Origin: Anaerolineae bacterium
Lineage (GTDB): Bacteria; Chloroflexota; Anaerolineae; 4572-78; J111
Length of the DNA stretch: 20,185 nt
Assembly (NCBI GenBank): GCA_020433835.1
Contig: JAGRBY010000059.1
Coordinates: 1-20,185, forward strand
Direction: 5' to 3'
The position numbers and the translations under genes are program-made. The notes under the pieces were generated by a model, which saw only the letters and a program-made list of their open reading frames with translations, searched no databases and was not told where the DNA came from. Positions 14,604 through 20,185 of this stretch are shown here, piece after piece; position 1 is the first letter of the stretch; every line of letters begins with the position of its first letter.

Positions 14604-15806
14604 GTGCCCCATATCGACGATATTTCACAGCACTCTGCCGCCTCCGCCGAACGTTTAGGCGAGGTGGCACGATTATTTGGCCGGCTTGGGTTTGTGGCCT
14701 TTGGCGGTCCGGCGGCCCATATAGCTATGATGCATGATGAGGTTGTCGTCCGCCGTAAATGGTTAGACGACCAGCACTTTCTGGATCTCATCGGCGCAAC
14801 CAGCTTGATCCCCGGCCCCAGCTCAACAGAGATGACTATCCATCTGGGCTACTTGCGGGCCGGTTGGCGAGGCTTAATTGTGGCCGGAACCTGTTTTATT
14901 TTACCGGCGGCTTCGATGGTGTTGATATTGGCCTGGCTCTACAGCCAGTATGGTCAACTTCCGGCGGCCGGATGGCTGCTGTATGGAGTGAAGCCGGTGG
15001 TGATTGCCATTGTGGCGCAAGCGCTGTGGATATTAGGTCGCAAAGCGGTTAAAGGATGGATGACGGCCGTGGTTGGCGTTATTGCTACTGCCCTTTATTT
15101 TTGGGGTTGGAATATAATTCTGCTATTATTGGTAGGCGGCGGCGTGGTCATGCTGATAAGCAATATCCGGCGCTTACGCGGGGCGAATGGGGTTGGCCTT
15201 GCGCTTGTGCCGCTCGGGTCATCGCTCTTTAACAACGCCGCTGTTCCGGCCTGGCAAACCGAATCAGCGATCAATCTGTTGACGCTGTTTCTCACCTTTC
15301 TCAAAATCGGTTCGGTGCTGTATGGCAGTGGCTATGTCTTGTTGGCGTTTTTAAGAAGTGATCTGGTGGTTAACCTGGGATGGTTAACCGATCAGCAGTT
15401 AATCGATGCTGTGGCAATTGGGCAGTTGACGCCCGGCCCGGTATTTACAACGGCAACCTTTATCGGCTATGTGCTGGCCGGCTTTCCGGGAGCGGTGGCG
15501 GCGACACTGGGTATTTTCTTGCCGTCGTTTTGTTTGGTGGCTATCAGCAATCCGTTTATCCCGCGTATTCGCCGTTCGCCGTGGGCCAGCAGCCTGTTGG
15601 ATGGTGTCAACGTCATCTCTTTGGGCTTAATGGCGGCGGTAACATGGCAGCTCGGTGAGGCTTCGCTGATCGATCCGCTCACCTTTGCTATTGCTATCGG
15701 GGCGGCTGTTCTGCTCTTTCGCTATAAAGTCAACACAACCTGGCTTATTTTAGGAGCTGCCACCATAGGGTGGTTAAGCCAGGGCGGCACCCTGTTGGTT
15801 TTATGA
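14604..15806 (+). CDS. chrA: ChrA-type chromate transporter (two-domain)
   Basis: A 400-residue integral membrane protein of the CHR family, with two homologous halves. The first half has LGFVAFGGPAAHIAMMHDEVV and SLIPGPSSTEM; the second has IGSVLYGSGYVLLAFLRSDLV and QLTPGPVFTTATFIGYVLAG. The PGP motif is kept in both. Such proteins expel chromate or exchange it with other anions; the natural substrate is not always chromate. The frame opens at a GTG at 14562, but I prefer the GTG at 14604 because GAGAGGAAG lies about 11 nt before it, while 14562 abuts a MITE-like arm. It is about 400 residues long, as usual for the long CHR form. No chrB regulator is nearby. Confidence 0.88.
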   Translation: MPHIDDISQHSAASAERLGEVARLFGRLGFVAFGGPAAHIAMMHDEVVVRRKWLDDQHFLDLIGATSLIPGPSSTEMTIHLGYLRAGWRGLIVAGTCFILPAASMVLILAWLYSQYGQLPAAGWLLYGVKPVVIAIVAQALWILGRKAVKGWMTAVVGVIATALYFWGWNIILLLLVGGGVVMLISNIRRLRGANGVGLALVPLGSSLFNNAAVPAWQTESAINLLTLFLTFLKIGSVLYGSGYVLLAFLRSDLVVNLGWLTDQQLIDAVAIGQLTPGPVFTTATFIGYVLAGFPGAVAATLGIFLPSFCLVAISNPFIPRIRRSPWASSLLDGVNVISLGLMAAVTWQLGEASLIDPLTFAIAIGAAVLLFRYKVNTTWLILGAATIGWLSQGGTLLVL

Positions 15807-15858
15807 AGGCTTTTGGGTTTTTGCTGTTATCATGTTTTAGAGGAAAGGAACTCCATGC

Positions 15859-16137
15859 ATGCAATGTAGTCATACGGACCAAATCAATACCGATATTACC
15901 CCCAGTGCCAACGGCTGTGAAGAGTGCTTACAAATGGGCGACCGTTGGGTTCATTTGCGCATCTGTTTGATCTGCGGCCATGTCGGTTGCTGCGACTCTT
16001 CAAAGAACAAACATGCCACCAAACATTTCCACAGTACCAACCATCCGCTTATTCAATCGTTTCAACCGGGTGAAACCTGGATATGGTGCTATGTTGATGA
16101 AGTGGCGATGGACGCGCCCGGCAAAGTGTGGGAGTAA
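15859..16137 (+). CDS. UBP-type zinc finger protein
   Basis: A 92-residue protein made up of one UBP-type (ZnF-UBP) zinc finger. Likely ligands are C3, H5, C20, C23, C36, C39, C44, H52, H56 and H62, in the order CxH, CxxC, CLICGHVGC, HxxxH and H. The eukaryotic domain binds the free C-terminus of ubiquitin; bacterial stand-alone versions are widespread, with unknown partners. The ATG at 15859 follows AGAGGAAAGGAACTCC, a good SD. It starts 52 nt after the ChrA-type gene and may be co-transcribed with it. Confidence 0.9.
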   Translation: MQCSHTDQINTDITPSANGCEECLQMGDRWVHLRICLICGHVGCCDSSKNKHATKHFHSTNHPLIQSFQPGETWIWCYVDEVAMDAPGKVWE

Positions 16138-16156
16138 GGCTGGGCGCGTAGTAAAT

Positions 16157-16188
16157 CTAATTGACAAATTAGCAGACTAAGGTATTCT
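16157..16188 (+). promoter_or_regulatory. Candidate promoter and operator for the nitroreductase gene
   Basis: TTGACA at 16161-16166 and TATTCT at 16183-16188 are 16 bp apart. The -35 is overlapped by the palindrome CTAATTGACAAATTAG (16157-16172), as a repressor site would be. A small GGCGT/ACGCC hairpin follows at 16201-16215, just before the gene. Confidence 0.4.
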
Positions 16189-16228
16189 ACTACCCTTTTA
16201 GGCGTGGTTAACGCCGTGGTAAATTACC

Positions 16229-16891
16229 ATGAGTGACTTTGTTGCGCACAACCAATATCGCGAGTATCCAATCGAAGAGATGCAGCAGCGGGCGGCAGAT
16301 TTTTATGCCGATGTAAAACGGCGGCGCACCGTACGCGATTTTTCTTCTCGACCTGTCCCCCGTGACGTTATCGAAAACTGTCTGCGGGCGGCCGGTACAG
16401 CGCCCAGCGGCGCTAACCAGCAGCCGTGGCATTTTGTTGTTGTCACCGATGCGGCCCTTAAAAAACAGATTCGAGAAGCCGCCGAAGAGGAAGAGCGAAC
16501 CTTCTATAATGAACGTGCTCCCGAGGAATGGCTCGATGCGCTGGCTCCGCTGGGGACCGATGCCAACAAACCTTTTTTGGAAACCGCGCCTTACCTCATT
16601 GTCATTTTTGCCCAAAATTACGGTTTGCGGCCCGACGGCAGCAAGGTTAAACATTACTATGTCAGCGAGTCGGTCGGCATTGCAACGGGCGTGCTGATTA
16701 CGGGGCTGCATCAGGCCGGGTTGGCAACGCTAACCCACACGCCCAGCCCTATGAACTTTTTAAGCACTATTCTCAACCGGCCCTCAAATGAACGGGCTTT
16801 TCTTATTTTAGTGGCTGGTTATCCGGCCGATGAGGTTCGGGTACCACAAATTACGAAGAAATCGCTACATGAAATTGCCACTTTCGTCTGA
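16229..16891 (+). CDS. Nitroreductase-family protein, iodotyrosine deiodinase-like
   Basis: A 220-residue FMN-dependent nitroreductase-fold protein. FMN-phosphate contacts are expected in RRRTVRDFS (32-39) and [10 protein letters not shown] (60-69). [11 protein letters not shown] and [17 protein letters not shown] are close to the signature blocks of iodotyrosine deiodinases (IYD). The three residues with which IYD clamps the zwitterion of a halotyrosine (E157, Y161 and K182 in the human enzyme) have counterparts here at E89, Y93 and K114, with exactly the same spacing. It may therefore reductively dehalogenate halotyrosines or act on a similar amino acid. The downstream ABC importer belongs to a family that includes aromatic amino acid transporters, which fits. 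Start is the ATG at 16229; the SD is weak. Confidence 0.85.
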   Translation: MSDFVAHNQYREYPIEEMQQRAADFYADVKRRRTVRDFSSRPVPRDVIENCLRAAGTAPSGANQQPWHFVVVTDAALKKQIREAAEEEERTFYNERAPEEWLDALAPLGTDANKPFLETAPYLIVIFAQNYGLRPDGSKVKHYYVSESVGIATGVLITGLHQAGLATLTHTPSPMNFLSTILNRPSNERAFLILVAGYPADEVRVPQITKKSLHEIATFV

Positions 16892-16919
16892 GCGTTGGTG
16901 GAGCTGAGGGAACAACGCC

Positions 16920-18050
16920 GTGCAAGGTACCAAAACAAAGGCAGGCAGTACGCCCGCAAATCAAGAAGAGATTATCCCTAAACCGGCCGAGCAGAGCTGG
17001 ACGCGGTACGCACCGTGGGGTGTTATTGCCTTTGTTGTTCTGCTGGTTGTTATTTTTCACAACCAACTGCTGCAGCAGTTAGGTAACGCTTCATGGAATA
17101 TTTGGTTGGGCGCTGTGGCCCAGGGGCTTGGCTATGGCGCTGTAGCCATTGGCGTTTACCTCACCTTTCGCATTCTCGATTTTCCCGACTTGACCATAGA
17201 CGGCAGTTTTCCACTGGGCGCGGCTATCAGTTCGGCCTTAATTATTGCCGGTTGGAGCGCCTATCTGTCACTGCCGATGGCCTTTATTGGTGGGGCGCTG
17301 GCCGGAGTCGCCACCGGGCTTATTCATACTCGGCTCAATATCAACGGGCTGTTGGCCTCTATTCTGGTCTTGACCGGAGCATTTACCATTAACCTCAGGA
17401 TTATGGGCCAATCGAATATTCCCCTTTTGGAGGCCGACACCATCTTTTCCCCCTTTAAGCCCTTTTTTCGAGAGCTGTTTATCGAACAATGGGATCGGGC
17501 CTGGCTTCGTGTACACACCAATGTTTTGTCAATTGTCGTTTTTTTGGCGCTTATCGTGCTGATCAAGCTGGCTATCGACTGGTTTCTGCATACCGAAATT
17601 GGGTTAGCTATGCGGGCCACCGGCGATAACCCGCAGATGATCCGCGCGTTGGGGGTTAACACCGACGGCATGAAAATTTTAGGGCTGGCCATCTCGAACG
17701 GGTTGGTCGGGCTGTCGGGGGCGCTGATGGCTCAGTATCAGGGCTTTGCCGATGTCAACGTCGGTGCCGGCTTGATTATCGCCGGGTTAGCAGCGGTCAT
17801 TATCGGTGAAACATTGTTTCGACCCAAAAATATCGCCTGGGCAACTTTTGCTGTGGTAGCCGGTATGATTGTCTATCGCTTGGCCATCGCTCTGGCGCTC
17901 ATTGTGCAAATTCCCCTGCCTGGTATGGATGACACCTTTAAGTTAGAAGCCACCGATGTTAAGCTCGCTACCGCACTGTTGGTACTGGCCGCCCTGGCCA
18001 TTCCGCAAATTCAGCGGCAGCGACAGCAGCGGCGCAGGCGAATGGGTTAA
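16920..18050 (+). CDS. ABC importer permease (TrpY-like family)
   Basis: A 376-residue membrane permease of the BPD_transp_2 type found with ABC_sub_bind lipoproteins (streptococcal TrpXYZ tryptophan importers are relatives). It has about nine hydrophobic segments after a polar N-terminus. GVYLTFRILDFPDLTIDGSFPLGAA near residue 77 and GLAMRATGDNPQMIRALGVNTDGMK near 230 are the family's strongest blocks. It starts at GTG 16920, 28 nt after the nitroreductase gene, and its stop is 2 nt before the ATPase ATG. It forms the membrane channel of the importer with the next two genes. Confidence 0.88.
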   Translation: MQGTKTKAGSTPANQEEIIPKPAEQSWTRYAPWGVIAFVVLLVVIFHNQLLQQLGNASWNIWLGAVAQGLGYGAVAIGVYLTFRILDFPDLTIDGSFPLGAAISSALIIAGWSAYLSLPMAFIGGALAGVATGLIHTRLNINGLLASILVLTGAFTINLRIMGQSNIPLLEADTIFSPFKPFFRELFIEQWDRAWLRVHTNVLSIVVFLALIVLIKLAIDWFLHTEIGLAMRATGDNPQMIRALGVNTDGMKILGLAISNGLVGLSGALMAQYQGFADVNVGAGLIIAGLAAVIIGETLFRPKNIAWATFAVVAGMIVYRLAIALALIVQIPLPGMDDTFKLEATDVKLATALLVLAALAIPQIQRQRQQRRRRMG

Positions 18051-18052
18051 CG

Positions 18053-18850
18053 ATGCTTAAAATTTCGAACCTCAACATGCTCTTCAACGCGGGCAGTATT
18101 AATGAAGTCCACGCTCTGCGGGATATTGACCTGCATCTGCCGTCGGGCGAGTTTGTAACCATCATCGGCTCTAATGGGGCCGGTAAATCAACTTTGCTCA
18201 ACACGGTAGCCGGTGTTTTTCCGATTACCGGTGGCACCATTTTTATTGACGACCGAGACGTTACCGACTGGCCGGAATATCGTCGTGCCAGTTTGGTGGG
18301 CCGGGTTTTTCAAGATCCGCTGTTAGGCACGGCCTCTTCAATGACCATCGAACAAAATTTAACGCTGGCTATTAAGCGCGGTCAACGGCGCGGGCTGCGG
18401 CGCGGCGTCACCCCCCAGGTACGGCAACGCTTCCGTGAGGCTCTGGCCCAGTTTGGGTTGGGCCTTGAAAATCGGCTCGATGCCCGGGTGCGTCTGCTGT
18501 CGGGCGGGCAGCGCCAAACCCTCACCCTTTTGATGGCAACGCTGGCTGCGCCCAAAATATTGCTGCTCGATGAACACACGGCCGCACTCGACCCCGCGAC
18601 CGCCCATCGTATTGTTAATTTGACCAATGAAATCATCGGTCGCACGCACCTAACTACCCTCATGGTCACCCATAATATGAGACAGGCCCTTGAGATGGGA
18701 ACGCGCACGCTGATGATGCACGAGGGCAAAATTTTGTTCGATTTTTTCGGGCAGGAACGGGCTGACCTGACCGTCGCCAGACTGCTTGAAATGTTTGCTG
18801 AAGTTCGCCAACAGGAGTTGATGGATGATCGTCTGCTGCTGGCTGAGTAG
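18053..18850 (+). CDS. ABC importer ATP-binding protein
   Basis: A 265-residue ABC ATPase. Walker A is GSNGAGKST near residues 39-47, the Q-loop lies in VFQDPL, the signature is LLSGGQRQTLTL near 148, Walker B is ILLLDEHTAALD near 170 (His replaces the usual Pro after the Glu), and the switch His is in VTHNMRQAL. The LDEHTAALDP form is typical of the ATPase partner of ABC_sub_bind importers. It lies 2 nt after the permease stop, so translation is coupled. It powers uptake of the ligand bound by the downstream lipoprotein. Confidence 0.92.
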   Translation: MLKISNLNMLFNAGSINEVHALRDIDLHLPSGEFVTIIGSNGAGKSTLLNTVAGVFPITGGTIFIDDRDVTDWPEYRRASLVGRVFQDPLLGTASSMTIEQNLTLAIKRGQRRGLRRGVTPQVRQRFREALAQFGLGLENRLDARVRLLSGGQRQTLTLLMATLAAPKILLLDEHTAALDPATAHRIVNLTNEIIGRTHLTTLMVTHNMRQALEMGTRTLMMHEGKILFDFFGQERADLTVARLLEMFAEVRQQELMDDRLLLAE

Positions 18851-18892
18851 AAGCGTGTAAAATTTCATTATCTTTATCAACAAAAGTGTATC

Positions 18893-18900
18893 AAGGAGGA
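18893..18900 (+). promoter_or_regulatory. Strong ribosome binding site of the lipoprotein gene
   Basis: AAGGAGGA, 10 nt before the ATG at 18911. It is far stronger than the SDs of the permease and ATPase, in line with the excess of binding protein over transporter seen in many importers. Confidence 0.75.
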
Positions 18901-18910
18901 GAAACTTATT

Positions 18911-20158
18911 ATGAAACGACTGTTTTTAATGCTGCTGCTCGTTGCCCTGGCGCTTTTTGCCGCTGCATGCGGTGGTGCTCCACCGGCAGCCGAGCAGGCC
19001 AAGGAAAAAGCCGAGGATGCGGCTGCTGAGGCCGAGTCGGCTGTAGAAAAAGCGGCGGCTGAAGCCGAGGATGCGGCCGCCGAAGCTAAACAAGAGGCTG
19101 AAGCAGCCGCTGCTGATGTAGAAGAAGCTGCCAATGCAGCCGCCGCCGATGCTGAGTCGGCTGTTGACGAAGCCATGGCCGAAGCCACCGAAGAGGCCAT
19201 GGCCGAAGAAGCAGAAGCCACCGATGAAGCAACTATGGCCCCGGTTGAAGGCGAGTACACGGTCGGTATTATGCAGTTGGTTAGCCATCCCGCGCTCGAT
19301 GCTGAACGGGAAGGCGCTATTCAGGCGCTGACCGATAACGGCTTCATCGAAGGCGAAAATTTGACCATTGATTACCAAAATGCCGAGGGCGATATTGCGA
19401 CGTTAACGACCATCGCCCAGAAGTTTGTTGACGATGATGTCGATCTTATTTTGGCTATCACCACCCCGGCTATCCAGGCTGCTTATAATGTTACCCAAGA
19501 TTTAGAAGGCCCACCGATTGTCTTTACCGCCGTCACCGATCCGTATGCCGCCGGTATCGCCACCGCGCCGGATGATCATCCGGCCTGGGTTACCGGTATT
19601 CAAGGTATGCCGCCGGTGGAAGATGCACTGGCTGTGGTTCAAGAAATTCTGCCCGATGTCAAGTCCATCGGCATGATTTGGAATACGGCCGAGAAAAACT
19701 CTGAGGTCGCTACCTCCATTGCCCGTGATACGACGGCTAAGATGGGCATCGAACTGGTTGAAGCCAACATCGCCGACTCAAGCGAAGTACAAACCGCCGC
19801 CGAGTCGCTGGCGGCTCAGGGTGTCGATGCTTTCTTCGTCTCGACCGACTCGACCGTTGTGGCCGGCTTTGAGGCACTGGTTAAAGTCGCCAACGAAAAC
19901 CAGATTCCGCTCTTCGCCAACGACCCCGCCTCATCCGAACGGGGCGCGGTGGCCGCCCTTGGCCTGGATTACTTCCAGGACGGTCGCGATGCCGGTACCC
20001 TGGCCGTTAGCATTCTTAAAGGTGATGCCACCGCCGGTGAGTTGACCATCGAACGGCAGCGTGCCGGTCTGTTGGCCGTCAACCTCAAATCTGTGGAGTC
20101 GCAAGGCGTTGAAATGCCGGCTGAAGTTGTCGACCGGGCCGCCCAGGTGTTTGAGTAA
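18911..20158 (+). CDS. ABC importer substrate-binding lipoprotein with Ala/Glu-rich linker
   Basis: A 415-residue lipoprotein. The signal peptide MKRLFLMLLLVALALFAAAC gives lipid attachment at Cys20. Residues about 23-112 form an Ala/Glu/Asp-rich linker with almost no Gly or Pro after residue 26; AESAV(E/D)(K/E)A occurs twice, and the stretch should be a long charged helix. From about 116 the ABC_sub_bind (periplasmic-binding-like) domain begins, with YTVGIMQLVSHPALD, LAITTPAIQAA, VFTAVTDPYAAGI and FANDPASSERGAVAALGLDY. Relatives bind tryptophan, tyrosine or other small ligands. The linker adds about 90 residues to the usual family length. It is the last gene of the importer operon; 27 bases after the stop show nothing. 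Confidence 0.92.
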   Translation: MKRLFLMLLLVALALFAAACGGAPPAAEQAKEKAEDAAAEAESAVEKAAAEAEDAAAEAKQEAEAAAADVEEAANAAAADAESAVDEAMAEATEEAMAEEAEATDEATMAPVEGEYTVGIMQLVSHPALDAEREGAIQALTDNGFIEGENLTIDYQNAEGDIATLTTIAQKFVDDDVDLILAITTPAIQAAYNVTQDLEGPPIVFTAVTDPYAAGIATAPDDHPAWVTGIQGMPPVEDALAVVQEILPDVKSIGMIWNTAEKNSEVATSIARDTTAKMGIELVEANIADSSEVQTAAESLAAQGVDAFFVSTDSTVVAGFEALVKVANENQIPLFANDPASSERGAVAALGLDYFQDGRDAGTLAVSILKGDATAGELTIERQRAGLLAVNLKSVESQGVEMPAEVVDRAAQVFE

Positions 20159-20185
20159 AAGCATAGTCTTTAAAGTTTCAAAAAG

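Noticed and set aside
18877..19260. Ser/Ala-rich 127-codon minus-strand frame
   Set aside because: It is the mirror of the GC-biased Ala/Glu codons of the lipoprotein linker, with no SD and only low-complexity sequence.
1..20185. CRISPR array, tRNA or rRNA genes, IS transposase
   Set aside because: I saw no regularly spaced repeats, no tRNA-like clover-leaf with a TTCGANNC arm in a gene-free stretch, and no transposase motif. The visible repeats are direct pairs or short inverted elements only.

Overview
This 20.2 kb window looks like chromosome from a free-living bacterium of mid G+C content. It is most likely a member of Chloroflexota (Anaerolineae or a relative). That is inferred from the style of the Ala/Glu-rich lipoprotein, the gene mix, and intergenic spacers full of short repeats. 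No rRNA, tRNA or marker gene is present to prove it.

Left part (1 to about 8,000, all minus strand): a lasso peptide (RiPP) biosynthetic cluster. In transcription order it has a PqqD-like leader-binding protein (B1), a transglutaminase-like leader peptidase (B2), an asparagine-synthetase-like cyclase (C), a 42-codon precursor gene (A), an HPr-kinase-like protein, a PRMT-fold methyltransferase, an ABC exporter, and a nucleotidyltransferase cut off by the window edge. The precursor lies at 5002-5130. It has a perfect Shine-Dalgarno, the leader signature YxxPxL...G...LT, and a predicted 19-residue core, AGSGSIVEGAGMNNPNRRA, fitting an Ala1-Glu8 macrolactam. The precursor sits inside a 406 bp segment bounded by 29 bp imperfect inverted repeats (25/29), so it may be a mobile precursor cassette.

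Middle part (about 8,095 to 13,308, minus strand, upstream of the lasso genes): a surface polysaccharide segment. A NusG/RfaH-like paralogue is followed by a roughly 600 nt structured leader, gmd and fcl (GDP-L-fucose synthesis), a YdcF-family envelope protein and a Wzm-type ABC-2 permease with no adjacent Wzt ATPase. All genes from 13.3 kb down to base 1 point the same way, so the NusG paralogue may act as a processive antiterminator for polysaccharide genes and possibly the lasso genes.

Junction (13,309 to 14,600): a repeat-rich, gene-poor stretch. It has an 83 bp direct repeat carrying a TATAAT box facing minus, a 32-codon small ORF with a strong ribosome binding site that may be the head of a decayed gene, and two MITE-like inverted-repeat elements.

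Right part (14,604 to 20,158, plus strand): ordinary metabolic genes. These are a two-domain ChrA-type transporter, a small UBP-type zinc finger protein, a nitroreductase with the residue triad of iodotyrosine deiodinases, and a three-gene ABC importer of the tryptophan/tyrosine-type family (permease, ATPase, lipoprotein). The lipoprotein carries a long Ala/Glu helical linker after its lipobox.
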